A stretch of 64,000 bases of DNA from Verrucomicrobiia bacterium (lineage in GTDB: Bacteria; Verrucomicrobiota; Verrucomicrobiia; JABWAM01). Positions 35,801 through 43,720 of this stretch are shown one piece after another. How positions within the stretch are numbered: the first letter of the stretch is position 1; the number at the start of each line of letters is the position of its first letter. The DNA is taken from assembly GCA_020849895.1 (NCBI GenBank), contig JADZFN010000007.1:19546-83545 (forward strand), in the 5' to 3' direction. The translations under genes were made by a program, and so were the position numbers. The notes below the pieces were generated by a model. That model made no database searches. It was not told the DNA's origin and saw only the letters and a list, made by a program, of their open reading frames with translations.

Positions 35801-36920
35801 GACCGATCTCTGGGTCGAACGCTGGCGCCTCGTCTCCTCGCCCGTGTGGAACGTGACCTTCTCCGGACTCGCCCCCGTAATGGAAGCGCAGGAGGAGCGG
35901 CTCGTTCCCGTCTGGCATCCATGGCCGGGCGAAACGGCCTCGCTCACGATCGCCCGTCCCGAAGCCGTACACGGTCCGACGATGACCCTCCACCGCGTCC
36001 GCCATGAGGTGAACCTCGGACGCCGCAGCCGCACCGCCTCGCTGCATCTCACCCTTCAATGCAGCATTGGCGAAGACCTCGTCCTGCAGCTCGATCCCGC
36101 AGCCGAGATCACCTCAATCCAGCGCGGCGGGACGAAGATCCCCATGCGTCGCGAAGGCGAGAAGCTCATCGTGCCTGTCCAGCCCGGCATGCAGGAGCTC
36201 GATCTGGCTTGGAAAGAGGCGAAAGCCCTCGGCGCGTGGGCTTTCGCCACGCGGATCGGGATTCCCATCGAGGGCGCAAACGTCGCCACGATCCTTTCCC
36301 CACCCGGCGACCGCTGGATCCTCTGGACGCACGGTCCGCTCCGCGGCCCGGCCGTCCGTTTCTGGAGTGTCCTCGCGGGGGCGCTGGTCGCCGCATGGGC
36401 GCTCGGACGGCTGCCGCACTCGCCGCTCACCCGCCTCCAATGGGCGCTGCTCCTGGTGGGGCTCACCCAGGTCCACCTCGCAGGCGCGCTTGTTGTGGTC
36501 GGATGGTTCTTCCTTCTCGCCCGAAGAGGCGCGCCGACGGATGCGCGCGCGCCGGCGTGGCGCTTCAACCTTTTCCAGGTCTTTCTCGCGGCGACGACGG
36601 CGTGCGCGCTCATCATCCTGGTCGCCACCGTTTGCCAGGGGCTCCTCGGAAACCCCGAGATGTTCATCCTCGGAAACGGCTCCACGCCGCACGCGCTCAA
36701 CTGGTATGCCGCGAAGGCGTCGGGCGCGTTGCCGCAGCCCGGAATGCTTTCGGTCTCGGTCTGGTTCTACCGGATCCTGATGCTGCTCTGGGCGCTCTGG
36801 CTTGCCCACTCGCTCATCCGCTGGCTGATCTGGGGCTGGAAACAATTCATCGCCGGCGGCGCGTGGCGCACCCGCATGAAACCTTCCGCCCCGCCCCCGA
36901 TGCCTCCGAAAACAGCCTGA
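32829..36920 (+). CDS. Giant multi-domain membrane protein, function unknown
   Basis: Start MKTFFVAIFGFTLSMASAQQ is a clear Sec signal peptide; the listed frame from 31272 is read-through antisense to nifS. The 1363-aa protein has a beta-rich exported domain (about 20-455), a helical membrane cluster (about 460-565) and a low-complexity linker. A single helix near 700 is followed by a second signal-like segment, AAAGLVAFGLAFGAANASAQ (about 725-744). A second beta-rich domain spans about 745-1190, and a C-terminal group of four or five membrane helices closes the chain. The two halves look like repeated layouts. No family was recognised. It stands alone between nifS and rplM. Confidence 0.75.
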   Translation: MKTFFVAIFGFTLSMASAQQKIPDALKPWEDWATWDAPHRGCPTAYNDPNRWFCACPSELSLQVDAKGGRFALAATAFHRAWFALPGDADLWPLNVKSDGQPIAVVEKNGRPSVQLEPGAHRLSGEYRWAEMPRKVRVPADCGIVALSVEGKAVVSSSWDGEGFLWLKRAVVEESNRDFLGVKVYRLLEDGIPMWLHTILELSVSGKSREVELGNPLPEGWRLASVESPIPIAVDELGNAKAQVRAGQWLVRLRAFRTEPSAELKLQSGARPAADRELVAFKADPEFRLIELRNAPPVDASQTTFPREWRQFPVYQWDLRTPIALVEKMRGSGLQSPKSLANTRELWLDERGGGYTYRDRLSGRMQSLWRLDAPLPLHLGSVKADGEGLLLTRNPKTGTTGVEVRTRNLQLEAVGVSDSVRKIPATGWNADMDTLALTLNLPPGWRLLALFGAEHVEGDWLTSWTLLDLFLLLVFSLAVYRLWGVRAGLLAFLAFGLTYHEAGSPRSTWLFLLAPLALLRVVPEGKMRKVLVGWKYLALVAFVFVLVPFAYRQIQSVIYPQLESVGGGRLLSGFARGRVATMGMEEGSASSGRASVSDEVAPAALPEAGPSSRERLSKRRSAPSLYAASPMHQRTRGDTEAGNLKQEAQAKIQTGPGIPDWHWRAISCHWNGPVAASQKITPVLLPPFARRLVVLAGLGLIFALLARLLEFRRMPRPKAPLRSSAAAGLVAFGLAFGAANASAQGFPDAQTLETLKQRLLKPADSYPHCADLSSVSLTVSDDRLTYEARVDAAIQTALPLPGRFPAWSPLRVEMDGKPETAVRRQDGYLWIVVPAGVHRVKVEGLLSGARDWEWNFLLKPRVLTIEAPGWNVTGLRKDGAPEAQVFFSRKQAGGDRQDAAYDRREFHALVVVDRTLEIGLTWKVRTRVTRLAAPGKAVAFQVPLLAGEQVLTANLSIRDNAAEVRLAANQREFTWDSELVPAAALALPAAKTDLWVERWRLVSSPVWNVTFSGLAPVMEAQEERLVPVWHPWPGETASLTIARPEAVHGPTMTLHRVRHEVNLGRRSRTASLHLTLQCSIGEDLVLQLDPAAEITSIQRGGTKIPMRREGEKLIVPVQPGMQELDLAWKEAKALGAWAFATRIGIPIEGANVATILSPPGDRWILWTHGPLRGPAVRFWSVLAGALVAAWALGRLPHSPLTRLQWALLLVGLTQVHLAGALVVVGWFFLLARRGAPTDARAPAWRFNLFQVFLAATTACALIILVATVCQGLLGNPEMFILGNGSTPHALNWYAAKASGALPQPGMLSVSVWFYRILMLLWALWLAHSLIRWLIWGWKQFIAGGAWRTRMKPSAPPPMPPKTA

Positions 36921-37025
36921 TCTCCGAAGGGCGGCGGAGAGCGTCGTTTGGTGCGCGAGGCCCGCCCGCCTGCGGAGGATCGGAGGGAATTTCGCAAAAA
37001 CGCGGGCGGGGGTCGAAAATGGGCG

Positions 37026-37054
37026 TTGACGCCCGCCGGCGGCGGCACTATGTT
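37026..37054 (+). promoter_or_regulatory. Putative rplM-rpsI promoter
   Basis: TTGACG (37026-37031), a 17-bp spacer and TATGTT (37049-37054), 16 bp before the rplM ATG. No Shine-Dalgarno follows (CCCCTTTTCCA-ATG). Confidence 0.6.
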
Positions 37055-37070
37055 CACCGCCCCTTTTCCA

Positions 37071-37502
37071 ATGAAGACTTCGTTTGCCAACCGGGAGAAC
37101 GCCAAGCCGCGATGGTTCCTTGTGGACGCCGACGGCGTTGTCTTGGGCCGTTTAGCCTCGACCGTTGCCGACATCGTTCGCGGCAAGAACAAGCCCGATT
37201 TCACTCCGCACGCGGATACCGGCGACTTTGTGGTGGTCATCAACGCGCGCAAGGTCCGCCTGAGCGGCAAAAAAGAGACCCAGAAGACCTACACGACCTT
37301 CTCGACCTATGTTGGCGGCCAGAAAATCGAATCGGTGGAACGCGTTCGCGCCCGCCATCCCGAGCTCTTGATCGAGCGAGCCGTCAAGGGAATGGTCCCG
37401 CACACCCGCCTGGGCCGCGCCCAACTTCGCAAGCTCAAGGTGTACGCCGATGCCACGCATCCCCATCAGGCGCAGCTGCTCGAAGCCCTCTCGATCTCGT
37501 AA
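37071..37502 (+). CDS. rplM: 50S ribosomal protein L13
   Basis: MKTSFANRENAKPRWFLVDA then GVVLGRLAS is the uL13 start; the listed frame begins too early at 36948. KVRLSGKKETQKTYTTFSTY and MVPHTRLGRAQLRKLKVY are family signatures. At 143 aa it is full length. It is followed 14 bp later by rpsI. Confidence 0.97.
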   Translation: MKTSFANRENAKPRWFLVDADGVVLGRLASTVADIVRGKNKPDFTPHADTGDFVVVINARKVRLSGKKETQKTYTTFSTYVGGQKIESVERVRARHPELLIERAVKGMVPHTRLGRAQLRKLKVYADATHPHQAQLLEALSIS

Positions 37503-37516
37503 CCGCATCCCCCGCC

Positions 37517-37945
37517 ATGTCCGAAGCCTCGTCCAAACCGATCTCCTCCTCCACCGATTCCCGTGTGGTCCAGGCCACGGGCCGCCGCAAGACTTCCGTT
37601 GCGCGCGTCCGCCTGTTGCCCGGCAACGGCGAAGCAAAAGTCAACGGCCGGCGCTTCGAACAATACTTCCCCACCGAAGACCTCCAAAATCACGCGCTGG
37701 AATCGCTTCGCTCGGTCAGCCGCCAGAAACAGTTCAACCTCGACATCCGCACGACGGGCGGCGGCCTCAACAGCCAGGCCGGCGCCGTCCGCCACGGCAT
37801 CGCTCGCGCCCTGTTGCGCGCCGAACCCGACCTGCGGCCCGTTCTGAAGAAGGCCGGTTTTCTCACGCGGGACCCCCGCATGAAGGAGCGCAAGAAATCG
37901 GGTCAGCCCGGCGCGAGGCGACGCTTCCAGTTCAGCAAGCGTTGA
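37517..37945 (+). CDS. rpsI: 30S ribosomal protein S9
   Basis: Start MSEASSKPISS; the core VVQATGRRKTSVARVRLLPG and the C-terminal GFLTRDPRMKERKKSG...FQFSKR are canonical uS9, including the universal basic KR end that contacts P-site tRNA. 142 aa, with an N-terminal Ser-rich extension. The much longer frame listed is read-through from the opposite gene. Confidence 0.97.
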   Translation: MSEASSKPISSSTDSRVVQATGRRKTSVARVRLLPGNGEAKVNGRRFEQYFPTEDLQNHALESLRSVSRQKQFNLDIRTTGGGLNSQAGAVRHGIARALLRAEPDLRPVLKKAGFLTRDPRMKERKKSGQPGARRRFQFSKR

Positions 37946-38014
37946 TCCTTTTCCCCGTCCGCTCGGCGCCGCCCGCGCCCGCCGCGCCACGGGGCTCTTC
38001 CGACGCGACGCTTC

Positions 38015-39070
38015 ATGATCCGCGCAGCCATCATCGGCGCCAGCGGCTACTCGGGCGAGGAACTCGTCCGCCTTCTCCTCGGCCACCCGAAGGTCGCCTT
38101 GGTCGCCGTCACCTCCCGCCAAAAGGCCGGTCTCGCCCTGAGCAGGGTCTTTCCCCGGTTCGCCGGCCTCGCCGCGGCGCGTGGAATCCGTTTCCTCCAA
38201 TCCGAACCCGGGGGCGTTCTCGCCGCGCTCGGCGCGGACCGGAAGCGCGCCGTCGTTTTTCTCGCCCTGCCTCACGGTGTCGCCGCGGAATGGGCCGTTC
38301 CTCTCGTGGAAGCGGGCGTGCGCGTCATTGACCTCAGTGCCGATTTTCGCCTCCGCTCCGCCGTCGCATACAAGGAGTTCTACGGACACGAGCATCCCGC
38401 GCCCGCCCTCTTGGAGAAGGCCGTCTACGGGCTTCCCGAGCTGCGCGGCGCCGAGGTGCGCCGCGCCCGTCTCGTCGCCAGCCCGGGTTGTTATCCCACC
38501 AGCATCCTCGTGCCGCTGGTCCCGCTTCTGCGGGCGGGGCTTCTGAAACCCGACGGCCTCGTGATCGCCAGTCTCAGCGGCGTCTCCGGCGCCGGCCGCA
38601 AAGTCGAGGAAACCGGCCTCTTTTGCGAGTGCCACGAGTCGATGCGCGCCTATGGCGTTCCGAAGCATCGCCATCTCTCCGAAATCGAGCAGGAGCTCAC
38701 GCTCGCCGCGCGCCGCAAGGTGGTCGTCCAGTTCACTCCGCATCTCATACCGGTCAACCGCGGCATCCTGACCTCGATCGTCGCCGTGCCCGCAAAACCC
38801 GTGGCAAAGACCGCCGCCCTCATCGAAGCCTCTTGGGCGCGCGCCTACGCCCGATCCCCCTTCATCCGCCGCCTCGGCGCCGACGCGCTTCCGGACACGA
38901 AGAACGTCGTCGGCACCAACTTCGTCGAAATCGCCTGCCGCGTGGACCCGCGCACGGGGCGCGCGCTGATCTTCTCCGCCGAAGACAATCTGACCAAGGG
39001 CGCCGCCGGCCAGGCCGTCCAGTCCATGAACCTCATGTTCGGCCTTCCCGAAACGGAAGGGTTGCTGTGA
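38015..39070 (+). CDS. argC: N-acetyl-gamma-glutamyl-phosphate reductase
   Basis: Third step of arginine synthesis, NADPH-dependent. The 351-aa protein has IIGASGYSGEELVRLLLGHP at the N-terminus, ALPHGVAAEW, and the active cysteine in VASPGCYPTSILVPL. SLSGVSGAGRKVEE and FTPHLIPVNRGIL are further ArgC signatures. It follows rpsI after 69 bp, and its stop overlaps the argJ GTG by 4 bp. Confidence 0.96.
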   Translation: MIRAAIIGASGYSGEELVRLLLGHPKVALVAVTSRQKAGLALSRVFPRFAGLAAARGIRFLQSEPGGVLAALGADRKRAVVFLALPHGVAAEWAVPLVEAGVRVIDLSADFRLRSAVAYKEFYGHEHPAPALLEKAVYGLPELRGAEVRRARLVASPGCYPTSILVPLVPLLRAGLLKPDGLVIASLSGVSGAGRKVEETGLFCECHESMRAYGVPKHRHLSEIEQELTLAARRKVVVQFTPHLIPVNRGILTSIVAVPAKPVAKTAALIEASWARAYARSPFIRRLGADALPDTKNVVGTNFVEIACRVDPRTGRALIFSAEDNLTKGAAGQAVQSMNLMFGLPETEGLL

Positions 39071-40305
39071 GCCGCCGCGTGTTTCGCAGAGTCGAAGAAG
39101 GCGTTTGCGCAGCGGCGGGATTTCGCGCCGCCGGCGTCGCCGCCGGAATCAAGAAAACCGGCAAACTCGACCTCTCCCTCGTGGTTTCCGACCGCCCCTG
39201 CGCGTGGGCAGGGACCTTCACGACCAACGCCGTGAAGGCCGCCCCCGTCCTTTTCGATCTCGCGCTGCCGCGCGCCCGTTCCGTACGCGGGATCGTCGCC
39301 AACAGCGGCAACGCCAACGCCTGTACGGGCGCGCAGGGCCTTCGCGACGCGGTGCGCATGGACGCCCTCGCCCGGGAAGCCGCCGGGAGCGCGTCCATCC
39401 CGTTCCTTATCGCCTCCACGGGGCGGATTGGCGGCCTCCTCCCCATGGCGAAGGTTGCCGCCGGCCTCCGCACCGCCGCCGCGCGTCTTTCTCGCGATGA
39501 CCTCGCCGCCGCGCGGGCGATCATGACCACCGACACCTTTCCGAAACGCGCCGCGGCGGAAATTCGCGTCGGGGGGCGCGTCGTGCGCATCGGCGGAATG
39601 GCCAAGGGCGCCGGCATGATCTGCCCCGGCATGAGCCGCACCGGACGCCGTCCCGCGCTTCACGCCACGATGCTCGCCTTCCTTGCCACCGACGCCGCAA
39701 TCGCCCCCGCGCCGCTCCAGCGTTGCCTCGAACGGGCGGTCGCCCGCTCGTTCAACCGCATCAGCGTGGACGGCGACATGAGCACCAACGACACGGTGCT
39801 CCTTCTCGCCAACGGTGCCGCCGGCGCGCCGGCGCTTCGCGACGGCAGTCGCGCCCTCGCGGATTTTCAGGCCGCGCTCGACGACGTGACCCTCCGCCTC
39901 GCACAAGGGATCGTGCGGGATGGCGAGGGGATCTCGAAGGTCGTCACCGTCGTCGTGGAGGGCGCCGCCTCGGCGGCCGATGCGGAACGCGCCGTCCGCG
40001 CCATCGGGAACTCCATCCTCGTCAAATGCTCTTGGTGCGGCGAGGACCCGAACTGGGGTCGCCTCTTCGATGCGGCAGGCTATTCCGGCGCCCGTCTGAA
40101 CCTTGAAAATCTTTCGGTGCATTACGACGGCGTTCCGCTCGTCCTTCGCAGCCGCAGGCTCACCGCGAACGCGCGCCGTGCGTGCGCCGTCCTCAAAAAG
40201 CCCGCGTTCACCGTGCGCTGCGGCCTGGGCGTCGGACGTTTTTCTGCGGTTTTTTACACAACGGACTTGACTGAAAAATACGTGGAACTCAACAAAGGCG
40301 AGTAG
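39067..40305 (+). CDS. argJ: Bifunctional ornithine acetyltransferase/N-acetylglutamate synthase
   Basis: Starts with GTG at a GTGA overlap with argC. ArgJ recycles the acetyl group in arginine synthesis and self-cleaves before a threonine. Motifs NSGNANACTGAQG, FNRISVDGDMSTNDTV and GEDPNWGRL are present; 412 aa is normal. Around the processing site the usual KGSGMIxPNM-ATMLAF is here MAKGAGMICPGM, then SRTGRRPALH, then ATMLAFLATDA. That is about ten extra residues directly before the cleavage threonine segment. The catalytic Thr is retained. Confidence 0.95.
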   Translation: MSRRVFRRVEEGVCAAAGFRAAGVAAGIKKTGKLDLSLVVSDRPCAWAGTFTTNAVKAAPVLFDLALPRARSVRGIVANSGNANACTGAQGLRDAVRMDALAREAAGSASIPFLIASTGRIGGLLPMAKVAAGLRTAAARLSRDDLAAARAIMTTDTFPKRAAAEIRVGGRVVRIGGMAKGAGMICPGMSRTGRRPALHATMLAFLATDAAIAPAPLQRCLERAVARSFNRISVDGDMSTNDTVLLLANGAAGAPALRDGSRALADFQAALDDVTLRLAQGIVRDGEGISKVVTVVVEGAASAADAERAVRAIGNSILVKCSWCGEDPNWGRLFDAAGYSGARLNLENLSVHYDGVPLVLRSRRLTANARRACAVLKKPAFTVRCGLGVGRFSAVFYTTDLTEKYVELNKGE

Positions 40306-40340
40306 ATCCCCGCTCCATCCCCTTCTTCCCCCATCTTCTC

Positions 40341-41213
40341 ATGGACCCCCTCCACGCCAAGGCGCAAACCATCGCCGATATCCTCCCTCACCTCCGCGCC
40401 GTCGAAAACACCCTCTTCGTCCTGAAATACGGCGGCAGCGTCATTGAGGAGGCCGTCTACGCGGAGAGCATCCTCCACGATGTGGCCTTTCTCCGCCACG
40501 CCGGCATGAGCGTCGTCATCGTTCACGGTGGCGGAAAGGCGATCTCCAACAAGATGCGCGAACAGGGGATCACCCCGAAGTTCGTCAACGGCCTGCGCTA
40601 TACCGACAAGAAGACGATCTCGATCGTCGAGTCCGTGCTTGCCCACGCGATCAATCCTCCGATCGTCGAAGGCCTCCGCGCCAAGGGCGTCAAGGCCGAC
40701 GGCCTCTCGGGCAAAAAGGTGCTGACCGCCCGGAAACTGACCGCCTCCTCCCCGGACGGCAAGGGCAAGGTAGACCTCGGATTCGTCGGGGAAATTACCC
40801 GCGTGGCCGCGCCCAAACTCCAGGCGCTCCTCAAAAAGGGCGTCGTCCCCGTGATCACCCCCGTCGCCGCCGGACCTGGTGGCGTCTCGCTCAACATCAA
40901 TGCCGACCTCGCGGCCGCGCGGATCGCCGCCGACCTGCGCGCCACCCACCTCGTCTTCCTCAGCGACGTCAATGGCATCCTCGAGGATCCGCAGCATCCC
41001 GATTCCACGCTCGCCAAGGTCTCGCAGACCGATCTGACCGGCCTCTGCAACACGGGGGTCATCTCGGGCGGAATGCTTCCGAAGGTCACGGCCTCCATCG
41101 AGGCCCTGAAGAAGGGCGTCCGTCGCGTCAAGTTCCTCAACGGGCAGGTCGCTCATTGTCTGCTGGCCGACTTCTTCCTCGAACCGAAGATGGGCACCGA
41201 AATCGTGCTGTAG
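40341..41213 (+). CDS. argB: Acetylglutamate kinase
   Basis: Second step of arginine synthesis. TLFVLKYGGSVIEE (nucleotide-binding glycine loop) and VVIVHGGGKAISNKM, NINADLAAARIAADL, LSDVNGIL and GVISGGMLPKVTASIEAL are the full set of family motifs in a 290-aa protein. The helical N-terminus (HAKAQTIADILPHLR) is the type seen in arginine-feedback-regulated hexameric kinases. It lies 35 bp after argJ. Confidence 0.96.
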   Translation: MDPLHAKAQTIADILPHLRAVENTLFVLKYGGSVIEEAVYAESILHDVAFLRHAGMSVVIVHGGGKAISNKMREQGITPKFVNGLRYTDKKTISIVESVLAHAINPPIVEGLRAKGVKADGLSGKKVLTARKLTASSPDGKGKVDLGFVGEITRVAAPKLQALLKKGVVPVITPVAAGPGGVSLNINADLAAARIAADLRATHLVFLSDVNGILEDPQHPDSTLAKVSQTDLTGLCNTGVISGGMLPKVTASIEALKKGVRRVKFLNGQVAHCLLADFFLEPKMGTEIVL

Positions 41214-41303
41214 GGCGACGCCTCGGCCCGCGGTGTGGGGAAGGCGGCGTACGGATCGGCTTTTTCACTTCAGCCCTTTCGAAAGGTTTCATTTTCCCTC
41301 GCC

Positions 41304-42542
41304 ATGATCACCCCCGAGATCCTCGCCGCGCACGAGCGCTTCGTCATCTCGACCTACGGACGTTTTCCCCTCGCTTTCGTCCGCGGGCGCGGCGCACGCC
41401 TCTGGGACGCCGAAGGCCGCGAGTATCTTGATTTCGCCGCGGGAATCGGCGTCGGATCGCTCGGTCACGCGCACCCGGCCCTCGTTGAGGCGATCGCCCG
41501 CCAGGCCGCCACGCTGCTTCACGTTTCCAACCTGTATCATACCGAATCCCAGGCGCGCGTTGCAGAACGCGTCGCCGCCCAGCTCGGCGGCGGCCGCTGC
41601 TTCTTTGCCAACAGCGGCGCCGAGGCCAACGAGGCGCTCTACAAGCTTGCACGGAAGTTTGGCCATGCCACCGGCCGCTACGAGATCCTCACCGCCGTCA
41701 ACTCCTTCCACGGACGCACCCTCGCCGGCATCTCCGCCACGGGGCAGGACAAGATTAAAAAGGGGTTCGAGCCGATGGTCGAGGGGTTCCGCCACGTCCC
41801 TTTCCACGATCTCGCGGCCGTGGAAACCGCCGTCTCCGACAAGACCGTCGCCATCCTCTTCGAAGGGGTGCAGGGCGAGAGCGGCATCCATCCCGCCACG
41901 GCAGACGATCTCCTCGGCCTGCGCGATCTCTGCAATCGCCGGGGACTTCTGCTGATGCTGGACGCTGTGCAGGATGGGATGTTCCGCACGGGGCGTTTCC
42001 AAAGCTGGCAGCGCCTCCTCGAAGGATCGCGCGACCCGCGCGCCGCGGCCTTCCTGCCCGACGCCCTCTCGATGGCCAAGGGGATCGCCGGCGGCGTGCC
42101 GATGGGCCTCGCCTGGGCGCGCGCCCCGTACGACGCCCTCCTCGGTCCCGGCTCGCACGGCTCCACATTCGGTGGCGCTCCGCTCGCGTGCGCCGCGGCG
42201 CTCGCCGTCTTTGACACCATCGAACGCGAAGGGCTTGCCGATCACGCCCGCCGCATGGGCGAACGCCTCCTTGCGGGACTGCGGGCGCTCGCTTCGCCGC
42301 GCGTGGCCGCCGTGCGCGGCCTCGGTCTCATGATCGGCGTCGAACTGAAGAAAGACATCCCTGCGCTGACAAGCGAAGGCAAGCTTCCCTCCGCCCTTTT
42401 CGTCGCGAAACTGCACGCCTTGGGCCTGCTCGCCGTGCCCGCCGGGGCGCAGACGATCCGATTCCTCCCTCCGCTCAACGTGACGGCCGACGAGTGCGAC
42501 GAGGCGATCGCCACGCTCGCTCGCGCCCTCGCCGCCCTCTGA
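41304..42542 (+). CDS. argD: Acetylornithine aminotransferase
   Basis: Class III PLP aminotransferase converting N-acetylglutamate semialdehyde to N-acetylornithine. Start at ATG 41304 (MITPEILAAHERFVISTYGR) gives 412 aa. FFANSGAEANEALYKLARK binds phosphate, LLMLDAVQDGMFRTG holds the PLP aspartate (commonly LDEVQTGMGRTG), and ALSMAKGIAGGVPMG holds the PLP lysine. It follows argB by 90 bp and completes argC-J-B-D. Its 3' end is overlapped antisense by the AbiEii-like gene. Confidence 0.93.
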   Translation: MITPEILAAHERFVISTYGRFPLAFVRGRGARLWDAEGREYLDFAAGIGVGSLGHAHPALVEAIARQAATLLHVSNLYHTESQARVAERVAAQLGGGRCFFANSGAEANEALYKLARKFGHATGRYEILTAVNSFHGRTLAGISATGQDKIKKGFEPMVEGFRHVPFHDLAAVETAVSDKTVAILFEGVQGESGIHPATADDLLGLRDLCNRRGLLLMLDAVQDGMFRTGRFQSWQRLLEGSRDPRAAAFLPDALSMAKGIAGGVPMGLAWARAPYDALLGPGSHGSTFGGAPLACAAALAVFDTIEREGLADHARRMGERLLAGLRALASPRVAAVRGLGLMIGVELKKDIPALTSEGKLPSALFVAKLHALGLLAVPAGAQTIRFLPPLNVTADECDEAIATLARALAAL

Positions 42543-43308
42543 CGGAGGAGGAGACACGTTGGCCCGCCATCTTTGCGTTGCGTCGCGCGGTCCTCACGGC
42601 CAGTTGAGGGCCTAACCGGGAACGGGAAATGGGGTCCCGCCGGCACGCGGCGGTGATCCACGTGATCAACGCCGGCGCGCGCCGCTCAAGCCAGCGGCGC
42701 TGCGCCGCGGTCAGGCTTTCTTTGGTCCCTTCCCCCTCGGTGGTTTCAAGAAGGCGGTGGATCGCAGCGAGGAGTTCGCCCGCCTCTTGGTGTTCAGCCA
42801 GGCCTTCCAACGCCGACCGGAACTCGGCGGGATACAATTCATGCAAGCAAGTCAGGTCGAACAGATCCGTCGGCTCGCGCCGGTCCACCACGCACTGCAA
42901 CTTCTCGCGTACCAGGTCGGCGGGCGAAAGAATCGGGCAGCGCAGGTTTGAGTCGTAGAACAACTGGATCGGCCGCCAGATCTTGCCGATCTCGATCTTG
43001 ATTTCGCGGGTTGTCGGATACTCGATGAAGATCTCGCAAAAGTGTTCGCCACGACGCGCGATCCGGTGACGAATCTTTTGGCGTTCGCAGGAGCGGACAA
43101 TCTCCATTAACGCCGCGTAGCTGGAAACCTCCTCGCGCGTGGAGAACACATCCACGTCGCGGCTCACCCGGGCGGCCTGCGGATGCCTCAGGGTGAGCCA
43201 CGCGCCACCGCCCAGGGCATAGTGCTCTCGAATCAAGGGGTGGCGGAACACCCAGCGAGCGAGCCGCTCAATGTCATGGCGGTCCGGAAGATCAGGCGCG
43301 ATGCGCAT
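42475..43308 (-). CDS. AbiEii/DUF1814-type nucleotidyltransferase toxin-like protein
   Basis: From the ATG at 43308 (MRIAPDLPDRHDIERLARWV) the protein has ALGGGAWLTLRHPQAARVSR-DVDVF, the nucleotidyltransferase G-G...DxD core of AbiEii-like toxins, and a C-terminal LVREKLQCVVDRREPTDLFDL that is typical of the family. Such toxins modify tRNA or other RNA and work with a DNA-binding antitoxin. The last roughly 50 residues are Arg-rich and read antisense through the end of argD, suggesting that an original stop was lost. It overlaps the upstream HTH gene by 17 bp. Confidence 0.75.
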   Translation of the reverse strand: MRIAPDLPDRHDIERLARWVFRHPLIREHYALGGGAWLTLRHPQAARVSRDVDVFSTREEVSSYAALMEIVRSCERQKIRHRIARRGEHFCEIFIEYPTTREIKIEIGKIWRPIQLFYDSNLRCPILSPADLVREKLQCVVDRREPTDLFDLTCLHELYPAEFRSALEGLAEHQEAGELLAAIHRLLETTEGEGTKESLTAAQRRWLERRAPALITWITAACRRDPISRSRLGPQLAVRTARRNAKMAGQRVSSSVRGRRGRERAWRSPRRTRRPSR

Positions 43309-43684
43309 AAAGTTCCTCGACCATTGCCTTGCGAACCCGCCGCTCCAGACGCGTCCGCCCGGCGTGCGCGAACGCCGCCGCGCCCTGTCGGGACACCCAC
43401 TGCGGCATCGCGGTCGGGTCGCGAGTCGCCAGGAGACGGGCGCGCGCTTCTTCGGGCGGCAAGACGGCTTCCCTCCAAAAAACCGAGGGGTCCGGTCGCC
43501 GCGGTCGCCCTCGGCGATGGCTCGCCAGCGTGGTCCGAAAACGCTCAAGCGAGACGACGGGAATGAGCCAGCATCGCCCCTTCCGCCGGCTGCCAACGAG
43601 GCGCCCCTCGCGGCAATAGCGGGCGATGAGTTCGAGGCTCCGTCCCAGGGCCCGCGCGGCTTCCGTGGCGGTGTAGAGCTCCAT
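43292..43684 (-). CDS. HTH antitoxin-like DNA-binding protein
   Basis: A 130-aa protein starting MELYTATEAARALGRSLELI, an excisionase/MerR-like winged helix of the HTH_17 type, followed by GRLVGSRRKGRCWLIP. The C-terminal half (LPPEEARARLLATRDP) is Arg-rich and helical. It is not a classic AbiEi antitoxin but occupies the antitoxin place upstream of, and overlapping, the AbiEii-like gene. The ATG at 43684 was preferred over 43690 because the predicted -10 is only 8 bp upstream. A palindrome at the promoter suggests autoregulation. Confidence 0.65.
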   Translation of the reverse strand: MELYTATEAARALGRSLELIARYCREGRLVGSRRKGRCWLIPVVSLERFRTTLASHRRGRPRRPDPSVFWREAVLPPEEARARLLATRDPTAMPQWVSRQGAAAFAHAGRTRLERRVRKAMVEELYAHRA

Positions 43685-43691
43685 GGCCATT

Positions 43692-43720
43692 AAATATACA
43701 GAATCACGTATATTTTACAA
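43692..43720 (-). promoter_or_regulatory. Palindromic operator over the toxin-antitoxin promoter
   Basis: AAATATAC (43692-43699) and GTATATTT (43708-43715) form perfect 8-bp inverted arms around 8 bp. On the minus strand TTGTAA (43720-43715), a 16-bp spacer and TATATT (43698-43693) form a promoter covered by the palindrome, as expected for antitoxin autorepression. The A+T content is far above the surroundings. Confidence 0.7.

Noticed and set aside
31374-36059. A 1561-aa minus-strand ORF
   Set aside because: Only the last 420 codons are nifS; the rest is the GC-rich shadow of the giant membrane protein.
31272-36920. A continuous 1882-aa plus-strand ORF
   Set aside because: The first roughly 520 codons are antisense to nifS and not protein-like; the signal peptide at 32829 marks the real start.
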